From a virus, in the IMG/VR virus record IMGVR_UViG_3300021090_001176, positions 1 to 24,563 of that record: DNA of 24,563 bases; one strand, 5' to 3'. The position numbers and the translations under genes are program-made. Positions 13,890-20,958 of the stretch are shown piece by piece (within the stretch, counting starts at the first letter, position 1; each line of letters starts with the position of its first letter). The notes under the pieces are model-generated. The model saw nothing but the letters and a program-made list of their open reading frames with translations. It had not been told where the DNA came from and ran no database searches.

Positions 13890-14096
13890 CAATAGGATTG
13901 TCTGACGCGGTCGGACAGCCGTGAGGCGCTACCCGGCGCGGTCGGGGCGGAATATATTCCGAAGGTGCTTCTCTCTACATAGTTGCCTGGCGCGGTCAGG
14001 CAAGTGCTTCACCACAATCAGATAGTTTCCGCGCGGCGGAAGTTTTCCCCTTGAGGCTGGGGCAAAACTTCCGCCGTTTTGCTAAGCGGAGGTTTC
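13890..14096 (+). ncRNA. structured leader RNA, copy 1 (CGCGG pentaloops + attenuator)
   Basis: Four hairpins present an identical CGCGG five-base loop: stems 13900-13905/13911-13916, 13932-13936/13942-13946, 13983-13990/13996-14003 and 14027-14031/14037-14041. A GGAATATATTCC palindrome (13949-13960) and a GAAG/CTTC hairpin sit between them. A 13-bp stem, CGGCGGAAGTTTT (14034-14046) with 14064-14076, plus CCCC/GGGG, ends in TTTT (14077-14080) like a terminator. It shares bases with the fourth CGCGG hairpin, so the two exclude each other. The ribosome site AGCGGAGG follows directly. The layout suggests antitermination or attenuation ahead of the head genes. Confidence 0.75.
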
Positions 14097-15218
14097 ATGA
14101 AACTAAACGGCATCATTTTTGAGACCATCACCCAGTTTGCCGAAGGGTATCCAGAGGTGCCCATCGCTCCCAACGTGGACTACCAGGCGCTGGTAGCCGA
14201 CGACCCGGACCCGGTGTTCATCACGCTGCCTATCGGCCAGGTGGGGGTGGAATCACGCAATGGCCGGACGTATGGCCTGAAAGAAGTCCAGGTCATCGTG
14301 AACACCATCGTGAACGAGAAGTCCATCGGCCAAAAGGGACATCTGAGGGACGAGGAGCGGGGCTATCGCTTCGACATCCCGCCGCTGGTCTGGGTGGGCG
14401 CCACCCTGGAAGCGAACGGGACGGCCTGGGGCAAAGCCTACGTGCTCAAGTCCGCGCCGGATGTCAGAGAATACGTGAAAGTGGCAAAGGCGACGAAGGC
14501 CAAAATCGGTACGTCGATCTACGGCACAGCCGAGATCGAAGACGGCGGAAAAGTCAGCAACCTGGAGATCGAGAGCATCGACATCGCGCATCCTGGCCGT
14601 CTCGGTGTGCCCCAGGCGGCAGCCGTGCCCCAGATCACAACAGAAACCAGTCAAGAGAACGCACAGGAGGACAATCCAGTGCCCACAGAACCAGTAATAA
14701 ACAATACGGTCGTTCAGCCCGTAGCCCAGCCCGCAGTCGAGCCTGCACCGGCGGTACTCGTGGAGATGGAGCGGTTGCACAAGGCGGCCATCCGCGAGTT
14801 GGAAGGCAAAAACGCTGAACTCAAAGGCAAGGCCGACGACCTGGCGCAGATCGTGACCATGCTGGAGGGCGCAACCGACCCGATCAACGCGGTGCGGCTG
14901 CTGAATCAGCACGTGAAGAATCTGCGCAAGGAAAATGGCGACCTGCTGGAAGAAAGCATCAAGGCGCAGGTGGCCGAGGTGGTGAAGGCGCCGAACCTTC
15001 GGGGCATGATCGCCGCAATGGTGCGGGACCGGAAACCGGCCACGCGCAACGCCGTCACCACTGCTTTGCAGATGGTCATGGACGAAGACCACGTCAAAGA
15101 GGCGCTCAAAGACGCGGTGCAGACCACGATGGGGCCGAATCAGAATCGCCCCATCCAGCCACAGACCGAGGGTGAGGGACAAGAACTCATCCACATTCCC
15201 GCAGGAGGGGCTGACTAA
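14097..15218 (+). CDS. prohead protease with C-terminal scaffold
   Basis: A 373-residue protein. Residues 1-175 form a prohead serine protease domain: RTYGLKEVQVIVNTIVNEK, GHL with the likely catalytic H82, VWVGATL, and GTSIYGTA with the likely nucleophile S140, then IESIDIAHPGRLGVP. A proline/valine/glutamine linker (about 180-222) leads into a coiled-coil region (EMERLHKAAIRELEGKNAELKGKADDLAQIV) that should act as scaffold, and a disordered end. Protease-scaffold fusions cleave themselves and the capsid during maturation. The ATG at 14097 has AGCGGAGG upstream. An in-frame TTG at 14079 falls in the leader's terminator-like hairpin and is rejected. Confidence 0.8.
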   Translation: MKLNGIIFETITQFAEGYPEVPIAPNVDYQALVADDPDPVFITLPIGQVGVESRNGRTYGLKEVQVIVNTIVNEKSIGQKGHLRDEERGYRFDIPPLVWVGATLEANGTAWGKAYVLKSAPDVREYVKVAKATKAKIGTSIYGTAEIEDGGKVSNLEIESIDIAHPGRLGVPQAAAVPQITTETSQENAQEDNPVPTEPVINNTVVQPVAQPAVEPAPAVLVEMERLHKAAIRELEGKNAELKGKADDLAQIVTMLEGATDPINAVRLLNQHVKNLRKENGDLLEESIKAQVAEVVKAPNLRGMIAAMVRDRKPATRNAVTTALQMVMDEDHVKEALKDAVQTTMGPNQNRPIQPQTEGEGQELIHIPAGGAD

Positions 15219-15592
15219 TGGCGACCGGAACGAGCACTCATTTTGACAATGCCGGGCGCGCGGTCAACGTTGACCTGCTGTACTCGGTCGAAGCGGAACA
15301 AGTCGCTTATGTGGACGGGTTCCTGGGCATCACCAACCGCAGCGGCGACAGCGGCGATGTTATCGCGCTGACCGTCGATAACCAGGTGTACCAATTCACC
15401 TTTCCCGCCGGACTCACAGCGGTTAAGGGCGACACGGTGTACATCGACACCGCCCAGGTCACGGGACACATCCCGGATGAAGCCGGTTACAGCACGTCGC
15501 CGGGTTCCGGGCTGGTGGCGTTGTGCAAGTTAGTGGAAGACAAGGACGCCAGTAACAATGCTATGGGCATCCTGCTACCGGAGGGCAAGTAA
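15218..15592 (+). CDS. DUF2190-family capsid decoration protein
   Basis: A 124-residue, beta-rich protein with the opening of DUF2190/capsid-cement proteins (ATGTSTHFDNAGRAVNV) and a later VKGDTVYIDTAQVTG strand pair. Such proteins stabilise the expanded capsid surface. It is placed between protease/scaffold and major capsid as usual. The ATG overlaps the previous TAA (TAATG). Confidence 0.75.
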   Translation: MATGTSTHFDNAGRAVNVDLLYSVEAEQVAYVDGFLGITNRSGDSGDVIALTVDNQVYQFTFPAGLTAVKGDTVYIDTAQVTGHIPDEAGYSTSPGSGLVALCKLVEDKDASNNAMGILLPEGK

Positions 15593-15594
15593 CC

Positions 15595-16677
15595 ATGACT
15601 TTCCAAATCATCACCAAAGCACACCTGGTAGCGGAAGCGCGCAAGCGGCGCAAACTGAGCGAATCCGAGGAAATCCCGCGCGCGACCTTCGCCGAGGGGT
15701 TCGACATCAAATCGCATTTGCGCATCGTCAAGGATGGCAAGCGCCCGGTGGCCGAGTTCATCGGCACGGACGCCTTCGCCACCGCATTTTACAACCGCCA
15801 GCGTTACGAAGTCGACGCCGGGAGAGACCAGGAGCCAATCCTCTACCTGCCGGTCTTCTCGCCGGTGGTGGACAGCACGCTGCCGCGCACGATCAACATC
15901 AACACGCTGGGACCGGCGGGCGTGGTGCTGGAAGAAATCTACGAAGGCGGCGAGGTGCAATTCGCCACGGTAGGGCAGGGCAGCAAAACGGTCACGATGA
16001 GACACTTCGCTGTAGGACTTTCCTACACCGAGGAAATTTTCATCTACAACGAACTGTGGCGCTTGCCCAACATCGAACGCCAGTTTGGGGTGGCGCACAA
16101 CGCGCTGCTCAATCACCTGCACCTGAATCCGATTCTGGGCGCGACATACGCTGCGGACAACCAGACCGACGGCACGGCACTGACCACATTCAAAGTGGCG
16201 GCCTCCATGCCGGAGAAGTACCTGCGCGCGATTGAGGCGGCGATCACCCACGCGATAGCGGATGCAACCAATCCGCGCCGGGGGCCGTTTGCTTTGCTCG
16301 TCGCGACCGGCGATGTGTTCACGGTGGAGCGGGCGCTCAACCGGGTGCCGCAGCAGGGTTTCGACCTGCAATCGAGCGCGATTGGCCGGATCCAATCGGT
16401 CATCGCCTACGACGGCTGGAGCGGGGCGCGAGGCAAAAAGGCCACGTCCTACGCCGGAGCGACGGTCGGGACAGGCTATCTGGTCGATCTGGGCAACCGG
16501 ATGATGGATTTCCAGAGCTACGTGAAACAACCGTTCCGCCGCCAGTCTCAACCGGGCGACATGAAAAAGTTCGTGGTCGAGGAAGTCATCTGGGATACGC
16601 GCCTGGGCGTGTATGCCAACCCGACGGCGGCGGTGGAAGAAATCACCTGGCCGTTGGCTGCCAGCGGCGAGGCTTAA
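15595..16677 (+). CDS. major capsid protein (HK97 fold)
   Basis: A 360-residue protein in the standard place after protease/scaffold and decoration genes, ending the head shell set. Features of the fold are an N-arm, an E-loop-like segment (PRTININTLGPAGVVLEEIYEGGEVQFATVGQGSKTV is the region from about 100 to 135), a spine helix (YLRAIEAAITHAIADA) and P-domain strands near the end (FVVEEVIWDTRLGVYANPTAAVEEI). The match is to the Mu-T-like or similar capsid group by pattern only. The start ATG is 3 bp after the decoration gene. A 435-codon open frame on the opposite strand is a shadow of its codon bias. Confidence 0.85.
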   Translation: MTFQIITKAHLVAEARKRRKLSESEEIPRATFAEGFDIKSHLRIVKDGKRPVAEFIGTDAFATAFYNRQRYEVDAGRDQEPILYLPVFSPVVDSTLPRTININTLGPAGVVLEEIYEGGEVQFATVGQGSKTVTMRHFAVGLSYTEEIFIYNELWRLPNIERQFGVAHNALLNHLHLNPILGATYAADNQTDGTALTTFKVAASMPEKYLRAIEAAITHAIADATNPRRGPFALLVATGDVFTVERALNRVPQQGFDLQSSAIGRIQSVIAYDGWSGARGKKATSYAGATVGTGYLVDLGNRMMDFQSYVKQPFRRQSQPGDMKKFVVEEVIWDTRLGVYANPTAAVEEITWPLAASGEA

Positions 16678-16740
16678 CCTCACCTCACCCCCAACCTTCA
16701 ACCCCCCTCTAATCCCCCCATAGCGATGGGGGGAGAAAGT
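16678..16740 (+). repeat. C-rich repeat between capsid and glycosyltransferase genes
   Basis: A C-rich run with a CCCCCC...ATAGCGATGGGGGG hairpin. It is followed by GATGGGGAGAAAGTA twice in tandem (from about 16731 and 16743), the second serving as ribosome site for the next gene. Confidence 0.7.
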
Positions 16741-16759
16741 AGATGGGGAGAAAGTATAG

Positions 16760-17830
16760 ATGGGCATGACGATAGTCAACATCTGCTCTCCCACGTTCGA
16801 CCCCTGCGACAGTTACGGGCGGATCGCCAACGAACTGTCGTTCTGGCTGGAAGCGTGGGGGCAGCAGGTGAACCAGATCGGCGACCAGGCGCGAAAGCAG
16901 GCGATCAGACCGTCTCTGGGCGGGATTCTACTGGGTTATCCGACCAACTTCTGGACATACGGCACGTTCGTCAACACCGGGCCGCGCATCGCGATCACCA
17001 TGTTCGAGAGCACGGTTTTGCCGGACGGCTGGGCGGAGAAACTGAACCGGTGCGACGCAGTGGTCGTGCCCTCCCGGTTCCTGATGGACGTGTTCCGCGC
17101 CAACGGCGTGACCGCGCCGATCCGGGTCATCCCGCTGGGGATCAGCAACGCCTTTCACCGGGCGGTCAGCCGGGGATCGTCGACTCCGTTCACCTTCCTG
17201 GCGATTGCCGACCGGGGACGGAGGAAGGCCTGGGACAAGGCAACTTTTGCCTTCGACAAGGCGTTTGGCGGTGACATGAATTATCGCCTGATCCTGAAGG
17301 CGCGGCAGATGCCGTTCCGGTTCACCAACCCGAACATCGAAGTGGTCTCCGAAGACCTGACCGATGGGCAACTGGCGCAGTTGTACAGCGCGTGTCATGT
17401 GATGATCTTCCCCTCGTGCGGCGAAGGGTTCGGATTACCGCCGCGCGAGTTCGCGGCCACAGGAGGCATCGCCCTGGCGACGGACTGGGGCGGGACGGCG
17501 GATGACCTGGAACACTGGGGCATTCCACTCCCGGTGGTGCGGATGGTCGATGCCTGGCCGGATCAGAAAGATTGGCGGGGCAAGCTGGGGCAGTGGGCGG
17601 AAGTGGACACGGCGGCGCTGGCGGAAACGATGAAACAGGTTGCGGCGCAGTATGAGCGCATGATCGCTTTCCGACTGAGGGCGGCGCGTTTCGTCTGGTC
17701 GCATTATCACTGGGCGACCTTCGCCAACCGGGTCAATCAACTCTGGGACGAGATACTGGAGCGGAAGTATGGCAATCACGCCGACAGCCACCGAGATCAG
17801 CCGGTTGCGGAGGCAGTTGGGGTTAGATAG
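16760..17830 (+). CDS. GT4-family glycosyltransferase
   Basis: A 356-residue retaining glycosyltransferase of GT-B fold. The C-terminal half has the donor-binding pattern MIFPSCGEGFGLPPREF, with the E-x7-E pair at E222 and E230, followed by ATDWGGTADD. The N-terminal half includes VVVPSRFLMDVFRANGV and VIPLGIS, typical of GT4 enzymes. It interrupts the normal capsid-connector order, has repeat DNA before it, and its last 20 codons overlap the connector gene, so it looks like an inserted cargo gene that now lies in the operon. It may act with the sugar module at 8924-12265. ATG at 16760 follows GGGAGAAAG. Confidence 0.85.
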   Translation: MGMTIVNICSPTFDPCDSYGRIANELSFWLEAWGQQVNQIGDQARKQAIRPSLGGILLGYPTNFWTYGTFVNTGPRIAITMFESTVLPDGWAEKLNRCDAVVVPSRFLMDVFRANGVTAPIRVIPLGISNAFHRAVSRGSSTPFTFLAIADRGRRKAWDKATFAFDKAFGGDMNYRLILKARQMPFRFTNPNIEVVSEDLTDGQLAQLYSACHVMIFPSCGEGFGLPPREFAATGGIALATDWGGTADDLEHWGIPLPVVRMVDAWPDQKDWRGKLGQWAEVDTAALAETMKQVAAQYERMIAFRLRAARFVWSHYHWATFANRVNQLWDEILERKYGNHADSHRDQPVAEAVGVR

Positions 17831-18164
17831 CACCCAATTGCCCGACGTCGAAATCGAGGAACTCTATACCGAGGCGGACACGGCCTACCCGGTGGGTACG
17901 TATGGCCGGGAGGTGATCTTCGCGGCGGCGCGATTGCAGGCGGCGAAGGACATGATGGCCGAGGCTGCCCAGCGCGTGACTTATGCCCAGGGTCAGAGCC
18001 GGGAAAACCTGAGCGATCTGCTCAAGAACATGAAGGCGCTGATCGCGGAATATACAAGCGGGCTGCAAGAACTGCTGGACGCCGGAGGGTTCAGTCTACC
18101 GCCGGTGCGTTGGGGCCGGACGAAGACGATTCCGAGCGTAAGTCTGGAGAACCCGGATGGCTAA
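17769..18164 (+). CDS. head-tail connector protein (gp6-like)
   Basis: A 131-residue helical protein placed first after the head genes, as connector/adaptor proteins that bind the portal are. TATEISRLRRQLGLDSTQLPD, then IEELYTEAD and FAAARLQAAKDMMAEAAQRVTY, resembles gp6/gp15-type adaptors that pack as helices under the portal. The start at 17769 lies 62 bp inside the glycosyltransferase gene. It is preferred because the N-terminal helix is part of the fold. Confidence 0.7.
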   Translation: MAITPTATEISRLRRQLGLDSTQLPDVEIEELYTEADTAYPVGTYGREVIFAAARLQAAKDMMAEAAQRVTYAQGQSRENLSDLLKNMKALIAEYTSGLQELLDAGGFSLPPVRWGRTKTIPSVSLENPDG

Positions 18165-18504
18165 ACTGCGAGTGGCCGGGGTCACGGGACGGGCGATGGA
18201 CGCCTGGAAACGAATCAACGACAAGCCGACCTCGATCACGCTGCTGCGGGACGGGGTGACGACGCTGGCGGCGCAGACGGTGCGAGTCGAATTCACCTAT
18301 ATGGCCTTCCAGGAAAGATCAAGCGGGGCCGGGAATATGGCTATTGGCGCGTGCGTGATTTTCGGCGTGGCCGGGCACCCGACGGTGGTCGACACGGACA
18401 TCGAGCGCAAAGACCAGTTCGAGATCGACGACACGATTTACACGGTGTTGCAGGTGGTGGAGTATCCGGGCGAAGTGCAGGCGAGGTGCGAGGCGGTGTC
18501 ATGA
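18157..18504 (+). CDS. head-closure (stopper)-like protein
   Basis: A 115-residue beta-rich protein (SITLLRDGVTTLAAQTVRVEF, GHPTVVDTDIERKDQFEIDDTIYTVLQVVEYPG). It has the pattern and position of head-completion or stopper proteins that seal the connector before tail joining. It overlaps the previous gene by 8 bp and the next by 4 bp. Confidence 0.65.
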   Translation: MAKLRVAGVTGRAMDAWKRINDKPTSITLLRDGVTTLAAQTVRVEFTYMAFQERSSGAGNMAIGACVIFGVAGHPTVVDTDIERKDQFEIDDTIYTVLQVVEYPGEVQARCEAVS

Positions 18505-18905
18505 GCGTGCAGTGGACGGGGCATAACGAGGTGCGGGCCAATATGGATGCGTATGGGCGCGAGGTGAAGGCAATCGTTCACCGCATCGCCCAATACTGGG
18601 CACCGGTGCTGGAGAATTACGCCAAAACAAACCGCCCCTGGACCGACAGGACGGCGCATGCGCGGGATTCTCTGGCTGGTTATGTAGACGATAACTCGCC
18701 GGATAAGTTCGGGGCAGAGGGCGCGGTGGAGTACCCCACACCGGAGCAGATCAGCGAGGATATCGTCACATTGTATCTGTCGCACGGGATGGAATATGGG
18801 ACCGCCTTGGAGACCAAGTATAGTGGCCGATACGCCATTATCTGGCCGACCATCGAACACTTCCTTCCAGAAGTCAGCCAGATGGTTAAAGGGGTCTTCG
18901 GATGA
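18501..18905 (+). CDS. HK97 gp10-like neck/tail-joining protein
   Basis: A 134-residue protein with an N-terminal helix (VKAIVHRIAQYWAPVLENYAKTNRPWTDRTAHARDSL) and a later SHGMEYGTALETKYSGRYAIIWPTIE, typical of gp10-like proteins (NRPWTDRT.. ..ARxSL.. ..YxxxLE). The ATG at 18501 overlaps the previous stop (ATGA). The upstream extension of the frame is antisense noise and is left out. Its stop overlaps an ATGATG that looks like the original start of the next tail gene. Confidence 0.8.
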   Translation: MSVQWTGHNEVRANMDAYGREVKAIVHRIAQYWAPVLENYAKTNRPWTDRTAHARDSLAGYVDDNSPDKFGAEGAVEYPTPEQISEDIVTLYLSHGMEYGTALETKYSGRYAIIWPTIEHFLPEVSQMVKGVFG

Positions 18906-19018
18906 TGGCTTACCTGCGGGAGTTTACCCCACCCCCTGACCCCCTCCCCGTAAACGGAGAGGGGAAACCCCACCCCCGACCCCTCCCCAAAGCGTTGGAG
19001 AGGGGAGAAAGCGGATAG
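18905..19018 (+). repeat. repeat insertion at the start of the tail-completion gene
   Basis: ATGGCTTACCTGCGGG (18905-18920, reading MAYLR) is followed by two tandem C-rich hairpin repeats (18923-19012) and, at 19022, by ATGGCGTATTTGCGGG (again MAYLR), where the real gene starts. The first frame ends at TAG 19016-19018 after 37 codons. The original start appears to have been coupled to the upstream stop and then displaced by the repeats. Confidence 0.8.
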
Positions 19019-19021
19019 GGA

Positions 19022-19465
19022 ATGGCGTATTTGCGGGCGACATTGAAGACATTTCTGAACGCGGATGCGGCGCTGATCGCCTTGCTGCCGGGCGGGGTGC
19101 TGGACACGGACGAACTGCCGGAAGGCGCGAGCAGCATCCAGGATGTGCCGCACATCGGGCCGGTGGTCACGCCGTTTGCCATGCTGCGCTGGCGGGGCGC
19201 GACGCCCAAAGAGGTGGTCTCCCTCACCGAGCGGCGCAGCGTCGAGATTTACTTTTACCAGCATCGCGGCTATGCCACGATCGAGCGCGCGAAACGGAGG
19301 GTGAAAACCATCCTGGAGCGCACGATGCTCCCGGCGGATGACGCGGGGATTGCGATGTTTCACTGGGCGCATGACACCGGCGAGTTCCCGGCAGACGAGC
19401 TGGGGCGCGCCTCGGCGGACATGTCCCGCTATTACGTAGACTATGTGGTTGTACAGGAGAGCTAA
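19022..19465 (+). CDS. tail-completion/terminator-like protein
   Basis: A 147-residue protein at the position of the tail terminator, which ends tail polymerisation and joins the head. It has an N-terminal helix (LRATLKTFLNADAALIALLPGGV), a central strand RRSVEIYFYQHRGYATIERAKRRVKTILE and C-terminal WAHDTGEFPADELGRASADMSRYYVDYVV, consistent with the gp17/lambda-U-like fold by layout only. The second copy of MAYLR is taken as the start, since the first runs into a stop. Confidence 0.65.
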   Translation: MAYLRATLKTFLNADAALIALLPGGVLDTDELPEGASSIQDVPHIGPVVTPFAMLRWRGATPKEVVSLTERRSVEIYFYQHRGYATIERAKRRVKTILERTMLPADDAGIAMFHWAHDTGEFPADELGRASADMSRYYVDYVVVQES

Positions 19466-19467
19466 AC

Positions 19468-20052
19468 ATGACAGGCACACCCGAATTTGGAGAACTCAGT
19501 TATACACTCACCGACCTGCTGATCGCCCAACTGAACGCGGACGACACAAATGACAGCCCGATCAGCGTCGCCAACGGCCAGATGTACGTTTCGGAGCCGG
19601 AGCACGACACCGACAAACTGCGCGGTTACGGCCAATACACCGCAGGTTTGAGCGTGCCCATTGGTTCCAAAGTGAATTTCAAGATGGGCGGCGTCGATTA
19701 TAGCGTACTGGAGGCGATGGGAGCGGTCACGATCAGCGGCAGCGGCACCACGCCCAACCAGGTGAACACCATCGACGTGCCAGCCGGAGGCGCCGGGCTG
19801 GGTTACTTCAGCGTGATCGGCAAGGTGGCGGCCACCAACGGTGCGATTGCGGTCATCGGCCACAGGAAGGTGCTGCTGGACGTAGTCCCCAAAATCACCG
19901 CCGACGGTGAAGCCAACAAGTTCAACATCAGCGAAGCGGCTGGCTACAGTTTCCCGATGAGCGACAAGCTGTTCCGGGTCAAAACCTTCGAGACGTCCAG
20001 CGACTTCGTCACGCCCGCCGACGGCGCGGCGTTTGCTGCCTTCTTCAGTTAA
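19468..20052 (+). CDS. major tail (tube) protein
   Basis: A 194-residue beta-rich protein two bases after the tail-completion gene and before the tail-assembly chaperone, where the tail tube protein sits. LSYTLTDLLIAQLNADDTNDSPISVANGQ and later KVLLDVVPKITADGEANKFNISEAAGYSFPM fit the tube-fold strands. An acidic or glycine-rich loop (ISGSGTTPNQV) separates them. No Ig-like extra domain is present. Confidence 0.75.
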   Translation: MTGTPEFGELSYTLTDLLIAQLNADDTNDSPISVANGQMYVSEPEHDTDKLRGYGQYTAGLSVPIGSKVNFKMGGVDYSVLEAMGAVTISGSGTTPNQVNTIDVPAGGAGLGYFSVIGKVAATNGAIAVIGHRKVLLDVVPKITADGEANKFNISEAAGYSFPMSDKLFRVKTFETSSDFVTPADGAAFAAFFS

Positions 20053-20057
20053 CCAAC

Positions 20058-20109
20058 TACCCCACCCCCAGCCCCTCCCCATAAATGGAGAGGGGGCGGA
20101 ATGTATTCC
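20058..20109 (+). repeat. C-rich hairpin repeat and GGAATGTATTCC palindrome
   Basis: The C-rich element with CTCCCCATAAATGGAGAGGGG is followed by CGGAATGTATTCCG (20097-20110). A nearly identical palindrome (CGGAATATATTCCG) lies in leader RNA copy 1 at 13948-13961. Confidence 0.75.
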
Positions 20110-20132
20110 GAGGAAGAAAGGACATTTGCAAA

Positions 20133-20621
20133 ATGACCGAAGACGCCAATCCGAAGGAATTGCAGGTAACGCCTGCTTCTGAATGGAAGCGCAAACCGGA
20201 GCGGGTCTTGTTCCCTTCGGGCAAGGTGGCCGAGATTCTGCCCATCAGCATGATCTCGTTGGTGCTCAGCGACGCCGACGGCGACGTGCCCGACCTGATT
20301 ACCGCCCAGGTGGTCGCGATGCTTCAGGGCGCCCCGTCTCAATCCGAGATTAAGGTCGATAAGAGCGAGTTACCCCGGATGGGCGGGTTCATCAAGCGGA
20401 TCGCAGTGACTTCGATGGTCAACCCGCGCATCGTTGACAATCCCAACTACAACGCCAGAGAAATCGCCTACGAAGACCTAAGCGATGACGACAGGGGATT
20501 TCTGCTCAACCGCGCCATGCCAGTCAAGGAGATGGCGACGGCAGAGCGATTTCGCAAAAGACCGGCTGCGGCTGTGGAGCCTGGGGCAAACGGCGCAGAA
20601 GTTCGGGCAAAGGCCAAGTAG
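20133..20621 (+). CDS. tail-assembly chaperone, short form
   Basis: A 162-residue protein between the tube and tape measure genes, where phages encode the G-type chaperone that holds the tape measure during assembly. PSGKVAEILPISMISLVLSDADGDVPDLI and NPRIVDNPNYNAREIAYEDLSDDDRGFLLN are typical of this class. The ATG at 20133 has AAAGGAC upstream; an earlier in-frame ATG lies inside a repeat and is rejected. A second frame starting within it encodes the GT-type extension. Confidence 0.75.
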   Translation: MTEDANPKELQVTPASEWKRKPERVLFPSGKVAEILPISMISLVLSDADGDVPDLITAQVVAMLQGAPSQSEIKVDKSELPRMGGFIKRIAVTSMVNPRIVDNPNYNAREIAYEDLSDDDRGFLLNRAMPVKEMATAERFRKRPAAAVEPGANGAEVRAKAK

Positions 20622-20832
20622 TTACCTGGGGCTGGAAAATGACTGGGTGTGCTGGCAGTTCGACAACGCGGTGAGATATGTGCTCATTTACGGCGAGAAC
20701 CGGCTGGAAGAGCGGGATGGGGACGGTCATCGCAAGCACCCGACGGTGGAGCTGGCGCTGGGGCTGATGCCCAAACCCAGGCCGATTGACCTCTCCCGCT
20801 TCGCCGGGATCGCGCATATTACGAAGGGATGA
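20536..20832 (+). CDS. tail-assembly chaperone second-frame extension
   Basis: The frame shifted by +1 (equivalently -2) from the chaperone encodes LWSLGQTAQKFGQRPSSYLGLENDWVCWQFDNAVRYVL, which matches the conserved extension of GT-type fusions (RPSxxLG, WxFDxAV). It overlaps the end of the short form and continues 211 bp past its stop. There is no good start codon or ribosome site just before the homology, so it is probably made by programmed frameshifting. The start given is approximate. A -1 shift would not reach this frame. Confidence 0.7.
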   Translation, partial: RRQSDFAKDRLRLWSLGQTAQKFGQRPSSYLGLENDWVCWQFDNAVRYVLIYGENRLEERDGDGHRKHPTVELALGLMPKPRPIDLSRFAGIAHITKG

Positions 20833-20835
20833 ACC

Positions 20836-20938
20836 CCGCCCCACCTCACCCCCAGCCCCTCTCCAAACATGGAGAGGGGAGCAGAACCACGAAGGCACAC
20901 CCCACCCCAGCCCTCCCCATGGCGATGGGGAGGGAGAT
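20836..20938 (+). repeat. two C-rich hairpin repeats with ACGAAGG piece
   Basis: Two C-rich elements (hairpins around CTCTCCAAACATGGAGAGGGG and CCCTCCCCATGGCGATGGGGAGGG) flank an ACCACGAAGGCAC piece like that at 2998. They lie between the chaperone and the converging HNH gene and may act as a two-way stop. Confidence 0.75.
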
Positions 20939-20958
20939 GAACCGGGCGGCAACGCGCA

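Noticed and set aside
14253-15194. 313-codon minus-strand open frame opposite protease/scaffold
   Set aside because: Same reason: a shadow of codon bias with Cys- and His-rich, unprotein-like composition.
15487-16794. 435-codon minus-strand open frame opposite the capsid gene
   Set aside because: It is antisense to the well-supported major capsid gene, and high third-position GC keeps the opposite frame open. No recognisable domain is present.
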